From NCBI GenBank assembly GCA_037576215.1, contig JBANDB010000006.1, positions 806,001-870,000 of the forward strand: a DNA stretch of 64,000 nt, written 5' to 3'. Both the position numbers and the translations under genes were made by a program. This DNA is from Armillaria gallica (lineage: Eukaryota > Basidiomycota > Agaricomycetes > Agaricales > Physalacriaceae). Positions 51,226 to 60,921 of this stretch are shown one piece after another. Position 1 is the stretch's first letter. Each line of letters starts with the position of its first letter. The notes under the pieces are model-generated. The model was given only the letters and a program-made list of their open reading frames with translations, was not told the DNA's origin and did not search any database.

Positions 51226-51900
51226 CTAAGGATTCGCCCGATGCGCTGGGACTGCAGCGACAAGACCGATCTTAGCGACGAAGGTCCTCCACTTTCTGAG
51301 AGCCTTATTATCTCTCTTTGCGCATTTGGTCCCTGCCTCAATATGCTGCGCCAAACCACTGAATGTCGCAAAGCGCAAGCCGCATTCAGCCGCAGGACAC
51401 TTGAGTATCCTCGGCTGATGTGCAGGGCTTGCGAGATGTTGGTTGAGGGCGACTGTGTTCTTGAAGGAGCGTCTACACGTGGTGCAGCGAGTGCCCATCT
51501 CCCAACACGATTCGTGCCTTATTGCCTCAAAGTCGGCCTCGGGATCGACATAGATATTACGTCTGTCCCGGCGCCTAACTCGTTCAAGAACCCATTTCCA
51601 GGTAATGGTACCGCAGCCTCCCATGTCGAGGTGTAACAGCACGCCGTGCATCGAGGTGAAGTGCCGGCCGCACCTTTGACACTCAGCGTGGTCATATTCG
51701 CGGTGCACGGCGGCCTGCCTAAGGTGCTCCCGCAGACCTATTGCTGAGCGGAACGTCCTTCCCATGCACCTACTATCCCCACAAACGTAATGCCTCGAGG
51801 ATTTGTTGTGCTCAAAAAGACTGTATTTGTCCATAAAACACATATTACAATGTTGGCAGAGCCAGCTGCGAGAAGTTGGGGTAGAACCGTGATGATTCAT
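51226..51900 (-). CDS. C2H2 zinc-finger protein (224 aa, single exon)
   Basis: An intronless protein made almost entirely of C2H2-type fingers: CQHCNMCFMDKYSLFEH..H, CGDSRCMGRTFRSAIGLREH, CQRCGRHFTSMHGVLLHLD, CTTCRRSFKNTVALNQHLAS and CPAAECGLRFATFSGLAQHI. The finger style (H-L-x-S-x-x-H, long fifth finger, KCPAAEC) matches the gene at 60922 and the decayed copy at 57228, showing a small local family. A nucleic-acid-binding role is likely, but whether it binds DNA or RNA cannot be told. The frame is intact from MNHHGSTPTSR (51900) to the stop at 51226. Confidence 0.7.
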   Translation of the reverse strand: MNHHGSTPTSRSWLCQHCNMCFMDKYSLFEHNKSSRHYVCGDSRCMGRTFRSAIGLREHLRQAAVHREYDHAECQRCGRHFTSMHGVLLHLDMGGCGTITWKWVLERVRRRDRRNIYVDPEADFEAIRHESCWEMGTRCTTCRRSFKNTVALNQHLASPAHQPRILKCPAAECGLRFATFSGLAQHIEAGTKCAKRDNKALRKWRTFVAKIGLVAAVPAHRANP

Positions 51901-52380
51901 TGTGATTGTCAGATTTCGATGTTGGTGTTGGTTGCAATGTATTGGTGGCTGTGCAAGGAGGACGCGGCCTTATATACTGAAAATTTCAAACTCCGATATC
52001 CCCACAAGGAAACTTCGCGAAGGTTCGAGTCATTGCAAGATTCCCATAAATATCTTCCAGCTCCCACAGCGGCGGTAATACACCGCATGATTTGTAATGA
52101 ATCTTGGTAAGCACTTGTCCTCAAATTGAAATTCCAATAATCCGAGCCGGTTGGTCCGAGCGTGCAAGTTTTCAAGATTTATGGAAGGTCTGCTCTGGAG
52201 CATCAAATTCATAAGCGACACTCCGTGAGAGTTGTCCCGTACATAGTGCTTACTACTTAATACAAGGTAAAAGACTGCACCAACATGAACATGCAAGAAG
52301 GGAAATTATCTTTTACATGTGATGCAGTGTCATGAATCATCTCGTTAAACAAACTTCATTCGCTTCGTACCTTTTCGTAC
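51901..52380. other. Spacer, no gene
   Basis: About 480 A/T-rich bases between the zinc-finger start and the kinase 3' end. Overlapping short frames on the minus strand have no motif support. Confidence 0.4.
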
Positions 52381-54977
52381 TCAGGCTCGGGTCATCCTCA
52401 GCTTCGACATCCCTATCTCTCGTGCCGTTGCTTCCAAATTGGCATGTTCCATCCTGCGTATCAGTGGTAATGGCAGCATCACTGAGGATGGAGACAAGGT
52501 GTGCCGAGACGTGAAGTGCGAAGCCTCCACCAGTAAAGATGTCTGCTCGTCAGGCAACGGCTCAGATACGACTCCATTTTTCAGCCGCTCCGCCAATAGT
52601 CCAGGGGCATGTACCGCTTTCCAATACATCTCGATATGTCCTTCCGATAAACGCGATCGTCCTGTCGACAGAGGTTAGGGTCAATCCACACTTTATGGTG
52701 GAACAAGTTGTAGAGAGTCCGAGGATCCGGCAAAGTGCGATGTGGCGGGTACCACTGGTAGACGAGCCCGCTAGCACGTCGAAGCCATTCGTCGAAGGCC
52801 GAGTCAGCGAAGACTATATTCCAGGTATCATAGGCTGCCTGCGTATTCTGTATGTATGACGTTTTCCAAAGTTTTCCAGTTTTGAAACTGAATAATTCAG
52901 GAAGCCAGTGTGAGGCTGCCTCAGGCAAATAGTTCCACGGTAGGTGCAATAGTCCGCAATACAACGCCACATAGACCAGCGATTCGATATCGTGGACAAG
53001 CAAGTGGTTGTAATGTGGTAGTTCATCCGGACGGCCCAGCACTGGCGGAAGTGACACAATACAGCTGAATGCAATGCTTGCCTACAACAATGGATTTCAG
53101 CAAGTAGGTAACGGTGAAAAAGGATAATCTATACAGTTCGCCTCCATTTTCTAACGTCGTTCCGACCCTCTGGGGCTGACAACTCCCAGTCTACCAAGAG
53201 TGCTTCGCGCGCACCAAAGGAAGTACTCTGGCCACTGGCAACAAGAATTATGCTGCTGGAGGAGACGTCATAGTGGATGATTCCCGCTTTCCGTTCAACA
53301 GTACACAAAACTGAATGAAGCTATTGGCAGGAGAAAAGGTGATGAATGGAACATTGAACATACTATCGAACACGGACTGACAGCCCTTGATGAGCTCCTT
53401 TGTCCCTGCGATCGACTCCTCAAGCGTATATCCAACCTCACCAGTGACGAGTCGATAATGGACTCTGGCTGAGATATGGCAACTATTTGGGGCATGGACC
53501 ATATACTTCTGGCACCAGCGGCTGTTGGTGTAGCTTGAAGTCACCGTGGAAGACGCTGAAGAATTAAGATGAGGACTCGTGTTAGCAAAGCATTCGAGAT
53601 AGCACACCTATCCCATTAACAGACCGAACATCGCCGTGACAGACGACAGTTGGTATCCGGTCATCACACCTTTTTCCTGTAGTATTGTCAGAGTATTGCC
53701 CTCTTTCGCCACACCAGGTACCGCGGACCGCCAACGGTCCTTAAGAAACACGACCTTGGAGCTTTGGACATCGACAGCCCAATATCCCTTCGTAGAACGC
53801 GAGACTAGCGAACGCGGTAAGGTGACCGGTCTTGAAACCAGAAGTTGGCGTCCTCTCGTTGCTTTGTGTGGCAGATCTGCGGGCGCGATTTCGGTTGCCG
53901 GATGGCTTGGTGTCGGTGGTGTGGAAAACACGTCGGACGCATCCTGCTTTGATTCCGCCGTCTTGCCAGGTACCAAGAGCTCCTCTGTCTCGGCATCCAA
54001 CCCTTCGTCAATGACCTCGACCAGAAACACCTTTCCCGCCTCGTAGTGCCGACTTAGACGATCCGACACTGCCTCCGGGTCTTCTGCCAAGTTCTCCTGG
54101 ATGATGACATGCTCTTTAACGAGTCTTTTGAAGAGCGCTTCTTGCTCTCCCGTGCTTGTGGATACCGACATCGATTCCTCGCTGCGCGTCCGTAGCATTT
54201 CCAAAGCGCCAGAGGAAGAGACAGAGCTGTCGAGGATTCCTGCGATAGTCGATCGCGCGCGATACAATAACGCCGGACCGATCCCACCGAAGGAGGCGCG
54301 CCGTGTGAGGGGTCATGAAAACAGAGAAAGAAAAGTCTCTGAACTGTGTATTGAGCATTTGTACGGCGTCGAACGTCATCTGTCCAAAATCTGCTATGGT
54401 TTGTTTCTTCTGCTCCGGGTCAGTGATGTGCTCGAAAAGAAAATCGTTCCCTTTGTCGCTGGCGAAATCCAACACTTTCCCTTGCCAGAATATCTGGCGC
54501 AGACCAGGATTTGAGATGGTGAAGCCAGCCCTTTTAGTGCTTGGACGCCGCGGGAGCTCGGAGTGCTTTATACCGTACCCGCCACCATTACCCTCAAAAA
54601 AGGAGATACCAGGACAACGCTTGCTTTTATTTGTCTCGCCCGCGTTGAAAGCTTCGGTCTATGGGAATGAGTTGTATCATAAAAATGGAATGAAAACTAC
54701 AATGGATGATACGTACGATCTTTTTGTACATGGAGGTCTCTCGGAAGTTCTTGTCTTTTTCTGGCTTAGGAATCGCGTCGAACGCAATATTACAGCTGGG
54801 CATAGCTTCGTCCGGATGCCCGGGGCATTCAGGAAGAAATGTGTCAAGAAAATCCTGGACAGGCATTCTTCCGAGAGTATGATGAACTATCTCCCGTCCG
54901 AGTAGAAGACTCCGGGCCTCTTGGTCAACCATGCTCGTCGCTCGAGTGCGGTAAGGTGTCGACACTGAATGAAGCAT
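52381..54977 (-). CDS. FunK1 fungal-type protein kinase (frame-disrupted)
   Basis: A member of the FunK1 kinase-like family, expanded in mushroom-forming fungi and of unknown substrate. The N-terminal region (MPVQDFLDTFLPECPGHPDE, FGQMTFDAVQMLNTQFRDFS, RLLRWDRSGVIVSRAIDYR) leads to SRPVTLPRSLVSRSTKGYWA and VVFLKDRWR, a FunK1 block. The catalytic loop is HYDVSSSSII (His-x-Asp) and the metal-binding position reads VDWELS instead of DFG, as usual for FunK1. The C-lobe has DIESLVYVALYCGLLHLPWN. At three places (about 54150-54170, 53295-53320 and 52655-52670) the frame moves by one base inside conserved sequence. The gene may therefore be decayed, but the general error pattern of this window makes base-calling faults equally likely. 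Confidence 0.78.
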
Positions 54978-55463
54978 AGTCGGGCGAGATTATGCTTGTG
55001 CTCGCTTGAGAGCAACGGATCATGCATCAAGTTCCATTGTGTGGGTCCTGGAGAGTCGCAGTGAGACTTCGAGCGCGTTTGATACTATTGACAAGAAAGG
55101 AAATTCACGTGTAATGAAGTCATACACAGGAACTTGCTGCCGACGAGTGCGTGAATACGACCTTCGAGTTGCGACTAGTGGGAGGAATATTTACCCCGTT
55201 CTGCGGGGAGAGTATGTGGTGGCACTGTGGAATCAGTAAAAGTGCCATGAAGACGAAAGTCTGGCAGCACCAGAGTGCCGGCCGTTGCTGAAGACTTGCG
55301 GTACCGCAAATGAATGGTACGGAGATAGCGGCGTCGAAATCAAAATTAATGACATGTAGCGGGAGCGAAAAAAGACTATGTAGCTTAACATTAAGTGTTA
55401 GAAGCAAAAAAAGTATTGTATATAGATACAGATAGAAATTTAAGTACAATGCACTTAAAATCT

Positions 55464-56633
55464 TCACTTCTTCAAGCCAAGGGCTAGGCCGAGAACGAGA
55501 GCAAGGATAGCGATAATGCAAACACAGATCCAGAAACAGATCCATTTCTTCTTGCGGATGCTGCGCGCTGTTGCAGGAATCAATCATCAGAAGGAAAGAG
55601 ATAATCGTCAAAGAAGGACATACCAAGCCGTACAGCCTCTTCTGTGAGACTCAACCCTTGCTCGGTGTTAGCATTCACTTCCTGCGCCGTGTGTTCAATC
55701 TCTTTGATTTGTTCATCATGTTGTTCGACAATTGCTTGCATCTATCAGATCATCAGAACGTGCAAGGGTTATAGCAGCCTGGGAAGCTCACATCATTGAA
55801 AAGTTGCGCCAGTTCTGCCATAGTCCTTTCCATTTGAGCGAGATCCTGTTGACGGGACTGCACTTCGCGATAGGCCGAGCGTGCTTCGCCATAAGATGAT
55901 GAGAGAACAGCTTCCGAGAAGATTTGCGTCCCGCTCGCACTAGCATCGATGACTTGCCTGACTTCGTCATCCGTTGCGTCGGGTTTGACTGAGAACAGTG
56001 TTAGGTGAGTGCTGAGATAGCGCAATGGACGCACCAATTCTAAACTGACGTCCGACGCGCTGCTTCGACCTGTTGGTGAAGTCTTGCTCGGCGCGTCGGT
56101 AGTCCTGAAGGACGTCCATGAACCTTTTCCGTATGAGTTTCGTCTGTGCAGAACATTCAGATCTCAGATACTCCGAGGGTGGCCAAACGCACCTGGTTAA
56201 CCCTCATGTCATCGCCAGGCTGGTTAGCCAGAAACGCTATCCTGTCCCGTATGTCATTCTGAAGTTTGCTCGTCTCCTCCTTGATAATCCCCAACTCCCT
56301 CGTGACAGTCTCATCTCCTGATGCAGTGTTCAGTGAGCGCGTGTGAAGCGTCGAAATGTAGCGTATATTGTTCGTTAGGTTGTTTATCGCCTCTTGTAGT
56401 GAGGTTATCTAATTCCTGTGTCAGCAAAGAGGGGCGTCGAATCAGCCGCTCGTACACCTCACCTCACTCAAGAAATCCGCTCTGCTTGAAACCGCGGTGC
56501 CAGAACCGGAGCCATTCGCAGGCAAATTACTGGCTGGCTCGGGGTGCTGCGCCTGTGGTAAACAATATTAGATAGACAGGGTATGCGATGGAGGATATGC
56601 ACGGACACGATAGGCTGCCAGACGGTCGGACAT
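55464..56633 (-). CDS. Plasma-membrane syntaxin (Sso1-type Qa-SNARE)
   Basis: A target-membrane SNARE for exocytosis. The start at 56633 gives MSDRLAAYR, spliced to AQHPEPASNLPANGSGSG. The three-helix Habc region follows (ITSLQEAINNLTNNIRYI, ELGIIKEETSKLQNDIRDRI, LIRKRFMDVLQDYRRAEQDF). The SNARE helix is MERTMAELAQLFND|MQAIVEQHDEQIKEIEH, interrupted by an intron. The C-terminal anchor WICFWICVCIIAILALVLGL ends LALGLKK with TGA at 55464-55466. Aligned with syntaxin-1A (VESQGEMI), the zero-layer position falls on His in VEQHDEQI instead of Gln. Seven exons; no frame break seen. Confidence 0.88.
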
Positions 56634-57227
56634 GGGCGTTAGTAGAGGACCAGGGCCATTGGACCTGCCGCAATTGAACGCGGGTTGAAACACGGGTGAG
56701 GTCTAGGTTATGTATGCATGACGTTATTTCACGGATGTCATCCTTGCTGATAACCGGGCCGAAGGATGGTTCCCTCAGCCCTCATTGTCTGCGTCCGTAT
56801 GGCAGATTTTATGCTATTTCGCTTTAGCAATCTGTGAGGCTCGAAGGCACAAATATTAGTAGTCTCACGGCTCGTCTTGGAAACGTTTATCTTGACTTTC
56901 TATTCCAACCCCGATCAGAAGAAGAGCGGACAACATGCTTCGTCTGGCAATTTTAAGACTGTTTTTGCCTGTGTCTTTACGAACTCCTGTCTAAAAGTGA
57001 CACGCTTACCACCATGCTTTCTTGAGTCTACGTCTTACCTGGGCGGTGCTCCACGGCCAATGTGGGTCTGTTCTTTGTGTTTCGGGCAGTGACTAAGAAC
57101 GGCTCTGGTTTGAGGTTTTTGCCTCGCCATCTTCGTCCCATCTGGCCTCGCTCTTTATCGGTTACTATGGTATCTACCGTCCTCCCCTAGTACATCGACT
57201 CCGGTGTTCAATTTAACTCATACCTCT
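56634..57227. other. Spacer, no gene
   Basis: About 590 bases upstream of the syntaxin start. It presumably carries the syntaxin promoter. No coding signal was identified before the zinc-finger pseudogene. Confidence 0.4.
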
Positions 57228-57600
57228 CGACATGGGTGGATGTGAAGGCGTACCGTGGAGGTGGGTCCTCCGGCTCGCCAAAGCCCTTGATGAAGACAAC
57301 GACTTTGTCGATTCTGATGTCGAGATTTCGAAGCGTCCTCGATACTCGCTGCGTCATCTGCGGAAATTCATTCGACGATGCCTTCGCACTAAATCGAAGC
57401 CCTGTGCACCAGCCCAAGTTAAGTACTGATGTGTCCCGCCGCTGAGTGTGACTTGCACTTTTCGACAGTTAGTGGGCTGGTGCAACCTATGGAGACGGGG
57501 ACAAAGACGTCTCAACTGATGAAAGACGGCGGGGCCTGCAGGAAATGTGACGTTTTTCTTGCTAAGATGGGACTTGTTACAAGTCCTAGATCTGTAATCG
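57228..57600 (+). pseudogene. Decayed C2H2 zinc-finger paralogue
   Basis: Read across frames, this stretch reproduces the C-terminal half of the 51226-51900 gene in order: LDMGGCEGVPWRWVL (against LDMGGCGTITWKWVL), TRCVICGNSFDDAFALN (against TRCTTCRRSFKNTVALN), VHQP, CPAAECDLHFSTVSGLVQ (against CPAAECGLRFATFSGLAQ), then RKCDVFLAKMGLV (against RKWRTFVAKIGLV). At least two frame changes and an in-frame stop (after LRTKSKPCAPAQVKY) interrupt it. The last finger has Pro where the paralogue has its zinc-binding His. N-terminal fingers are absent. Real decay is supported by the loss of a zinc ligand, not only by indels. Confidence 0.75.
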
Positions 57601-57964
57601 TCTATTCTGGACTTCCACTGATGATTCCTGTTTCCTTTCACCCATACAATTAAGCCCTTCCTGGGCGTCATCGAATTGCCTGGATAATTCTGTTTCAATG
57701 GCATAGACTCGATTGTGTATCGTGCAGGCCGCCGCCGCAGTCGAGATACCTTTTTGACGACGCAGCAATGCATTGATCCTACCTTTGACACACATCTCGG
57801 AAGACAATGCTTTCCATATCCGGCTCAGTATAAAGCGCCAAAATACTTGGCCAAGATAAGCACCGCCCTTTCTTTCTTTTTTCCTCATTGAGGTCCCGAT
57901 GTTTACCGGGATCAATACTGAGGTTATCCCAAAGCGAACCGAAAGCCTTGAAGTCAAGGGACAT
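57586..57964 (-). CDS. Hypothetical protein fragment, frame-shifted
   Basis: Two overlapping minus-strand frames look continuous in composition: MSLDFKAFGSLWDNLSIDPG...MESIVFRDVCQ (from 57964) and then KGRINALLRRQKGISTAAAA...AIETELSRQFDDAQEGLNCM, ending at 57586. One base change near 57783 (CAAAGG) would join them. No family recognised. It overlaps the end of the zinc-finger pseudogene on the other strand. It may be a remnant or a chance open frame. Confidence 0.25.
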
Positions 57965-58040
57965 ACTTCAAGCTTGGGACACACAGATAAATGTCATGAT
58001 CCTCTCTGCGTTCTTGCATGGTCAGAATCTGCTAGTCATA

Positions 58041-59227
58041 ATGGATTGTCTACGACTCAACCGATTTCCCCCAGGATTCTACACCGGTGTAATGTCAATA
58101 GCCTTGTGGACCGTCGGTTTGTATCTTCTGCATCCATGTGTCCTTACCCCTCTGATTCGCAGTTATATGCAGTTCAAAGCAAATATCGGATGCATGGTCG
58201 AGGGTCCCATTTCCTCATAGTTGTCATCCTGCTTCTATATATCTTCGCAACTGTTGAAGCATTCGATAACTGGATATTTTTGACTCAATCGTTGGTCACT
58301 AATGATGGCACCAAGTCGTGGGCGACATGTATCAGCAACGCTGTATCTAGGCGGGTTTACATCCTTAACGGAATCATTGATTGCTTGAGCACTATTTCTG
58401 CCGACACCTCTTTAGCATGGCCTTTCCCTTTTCATGTGTATAATCAGCTTACTTGAAAAAATATAGATCTGGGTTGCTGGACTGTGTGGGGACGCTCTTG
58501 GCGTGCTGTGATCGTTCCCATTATCTGCACTACTGTGGCGGTTGGTGAGTCGCTAATTATTCACTATCTGCTGTACAATTATGATCGTGCTTATCGTTAA
58601 AATCTCAGTCAGCAGATTTATGGTACTCTATAGCAATAATATGTGCAACAATGATCTACTCGCACCGGGCCCTTTCCTCTTGAGGTCTGTCAACTGGGCC
58701 GTGCTCTATTCTTCACTCGTATTGGCTACCTTGCTATGGTGCACAATTCTTATCATTTACCGCATCCTCAGAGTTAGCGGCGTTGCAACAGGGATTCGCT
58801 TGTATCACCGAGCAATAGAGGTCATCGTTGACTCTGCTTCGCTATACTCTGTCCTAATGGTCGTTCTGTTGGTGTTCGGTATTCGCAATGAGCGTGTTGT
58901 GAACTATCTGGAAACCGTAGCCTCCGGAATGAGGGTAGTCACATCCCGTATCCATTTTCACTACGAACTTTACTAAGATTCGTTGTTCAGGGAATTGTAC
59001 CCACAATTCTAGTCGGCCGTGTTGCTGCTGGGCATACACGCCCAGACGATGACTGGAGTGACTCGAGAAGCGTGGTGTCGTCCCTCGAGTTCGAAAATCG
59101 GCCAGCCAGCACCACTCAATTGAATGCTGAAGACAATTCGTCCTTGTGTGCAACGGCGTTGGATATGGAGGAAGGTCTGGAGGAAATCACACACAATAGG
59201 CACAACGAGATGGCAGGAATTGCGTAG
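58041..59227 (+). CDS. Basidiomycete multi-pass membrane protein (7-TM-like)
   Basis: An integral membrane protein of a type common in Agaricomycetes and of unknown function. Hydrophobic segments include MSIALWTVGLYLLHPCVLTP, FLIVVILLLYIFATVEAF, SWRAVIVPIICTTVAV, SVNWAVLYSSLVLATLLWCT and SLYSVLMVVLLVFGI. The last exon begins GIVPTILVGRVAAGHTRPDD, a block I associate with this basidiomycete family, followed by a hydrophilic Ser/Glu-rich tail ending at TAG 59225-59227. Short introns separate the exons. Near 58188-58192 the frame slips one base between MQFKAN and RMHGRGSHF. The start at 58041 (MDCLRLNRFPPGFY) is the first Met of the leading frame; an upstream exon is possible. Confidence 0.65.
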
Positions 59228-59967
59228 CTCATGTTTGCCCCTTTGACGCCTGGATCGTAACTTCATACTGACCGGGAAGGCCGACAAGACCCACCATCGC
59301 GTTATATTACCGTTTGATACAATAGTCTTCGTTCTATCCTTTAATATATACCTTATAATTTCCTCTTCTACCATTGAACTCTCGCATAGAGTTTTGGTGA
59401 CGAAGCAGTGACTGGTAAGAATGCAGTAGTGAATATAAGTCGGTGCTGATTAACGCTTACTTCAGGAGTTCAATGAGGTGGACCAGAAGCTGCAGCTTGC
59501 TCATGCGCGACACAAGCAGTTGCTCAATCAAAGCGGCTTATTTACATTCTTCCATTAGAGATGTTTTCTTCAATCGTCATGCTCTGCTCTGAAGATGCCA
59601 TCCGTTCCCGGCTTACGCCTGGCTGGACCTTTCTCCAGAACCTGTTGCTCTATATCGTGACTAACGACTGTGAAATGGGGGATTTCGAGTCTAGGATGCA
59701 TAGATCACTGTTGACGTTGGTCCTGTGAATGTTGGCTGCAACCTAGCTGATGACAGTGCAAAGGAAGAACCGAAAGTGAAGTAGAACCGGGGGCAACGTG
59801 CCGGCATGTCAACCTTCGACTTCGACCCTTCTCGCTTGCAGTCAGCGCGCTAATCGCACCCAGCCCACCCGCCCTCGAGTTCCGAATTTGGGGGATTCGT
59901 CGTCCTCTGGATTCCCACTCGCAGAGAAAGCACCACGATCCTTGGCGATTTCCACGCCCTCTCCTGC

Positions 59968-59991
59968 GTCGCAACGCTACCGCGCTACGAC
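59968..59991 (+). repeat. 24-bp dispersed repeat, copy 1
   Basis: It matches the consensus GTCGCAAGGCTACCGCGCTA + CGAC with one difference (C for G at position 8). It starts GTCG and ends CGAC, so the ends are inverted. Confidence 0.7.
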
Positions 59992-60070
59992 AGAAGGAGA
60001 AACTCAGTGATAGACTCAGACTGAGAGGATTGTAGGAGAAATTGTAAAAAAGAAAAAAGAAAAAAGGGGC

Positions 60071-60094
60071 GTCGCAAGGCTATCGCACTACGAC
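60071..60094 (+). repeat. 24-bp dispersed repeat, copy 2
   Basis: Same consensus as copy 1, with two differences (T for C and A for G in the centre). It lies 79 bases after copy 1, just past an A-rich tract. Confidence 0.7.
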
Positions 60095-60158
60095 AATGGC
60101 GTTTGAAGCGTGCTTATGCACTGCAACTTCGCCACACCATTTGGTGTTGTCCTCTTCC

Positions 60159-60182
60159 GTCGCAAGGCTACCGCGCTACGAC
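60159..60182 (+). repeat. 24-bp dispersed repeat, copy 3
   Basis: A perfect match to the consensus form, followed by GAAGG as copy 1 is followed by AGAAGG. Confidence 0.7.
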
Positions 60183-60193
60183 GAAGGGGGAGG

Positions 60194-60217
60194 GTCGCAA
60201 GGCTTCCGCGCTACGAC
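60194..60217 (+). repeat. 24-bp dispersed repeat, copy 4
   Basis: One difference (T for A) from the consensus. It is separated from copy 3 by only 11 G-rich bases. Confidence 0.7.
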
Positions 60218-60770
60218 CGCCCCATCTTACTGGCACTGGCCTTTAGGCCTTCAGCTTCAGGGCTGATAACTGCCCCACTGTGCAATGGCATGCCCGATAG
60301 CCAACCTGCTCTCCACTCTCGTGCACTGGGTTCTCTCAACCCAGGTAGGGATTTTTGGAATTTCGATTGGACGGTGGGGGGTGGCCGTTACATGGCCCGT
60401 GCGCATGCATTCACGTGGCGTGCCGGGTAGCTCTCTCCACTGCGCTCTCTCCTTTGCAGATTGCCCTCGGGGTGTCTGTCTGTGTGGGAACTATATCCCA
60501 GCTGGAAGGCGAGGGTGCGATCCCCGACGCACCTCCTTCTCCCACTCCGTTCCTTTATTAATTATTCACCAACCTACCGCCGAGGCCGTGAGGGAGTACT
60601 CATGATGGGGCTTGACCATAGCGGCAGAGCGTAGGAGTGGTTCGGTACCGTAGCAGTCGCATTCCTCACTAGGTATATTAGACACACAGTAGCTAGTGTA
60701 GATGTATCCGGGGGACTGTAGTACGGACGCCGGCACGCTTCTGTTGAGGAGCACCGTCGGGTAATAAAAC

Positions 60771-60790
60771 TTCCTTCCTTCCTTCCTTCC
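60771..60790 (+). repeat. TTCC microsatellite
   Basis: Five uninterrupted TTCC units, located about 130 bases upstream of the next zinc-finger start codon. Confidence 0.85.
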
Positions 60791-60921
60791 AAGATATTCG
60801 CAAGTCAGGGGAGGTCAGGGGTTCCTTCTTTCACTTCTTTCACCTCGACCACTACCCACGTCAACCGTTCGTCTCCATTTCTTTTACCTTGGAAGTCATC
60901 TAAACCTTCTCTTTCAGAATA

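Larger units (their letters stand above)
59228..60921. other. 1.7-kb spacer with dispersed repeats
   Basis: No confident gene. It contains four copies of a 24-bp repeat (59968-60217), an A-rich tract (about 60047-60066), a GC-rich block (about 60220-60600) and a TTCC microsatellite. Two short stretches look exon-like. One lies at 59466-59557 (QEFNEVDQKLQLAHARHKQL). The other is a two-exon candidate at 60285-60561 joining NLLSTLVHWVLSTQ to IALGVSVCVGTISQLEGEGA. Neither has a family match or a full gene structure. Confidence 0.5.

Noticed and set aside
59466..59557. Coding-looking stretch QEFNEVDQKLQLAHARHKQL with an upstream acceptor
   Set aside because: No upstream exon with a matching phase or start codon could be found, and no family was recognised.
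60500..60535. tRNA-like B-box (GGTGCGATCCCC) suggesting a tRNA or SINE
   Set aside because: No matching A-box, acceptor stem or cloverleaf could be drawn around it.
60220..60790. Possible LTR or solo-LTR in the GC-rich spacer
   Set aside because: No terminal TG..CA pair with a target-site duplication, no primer-binding site and no second copy in the window.
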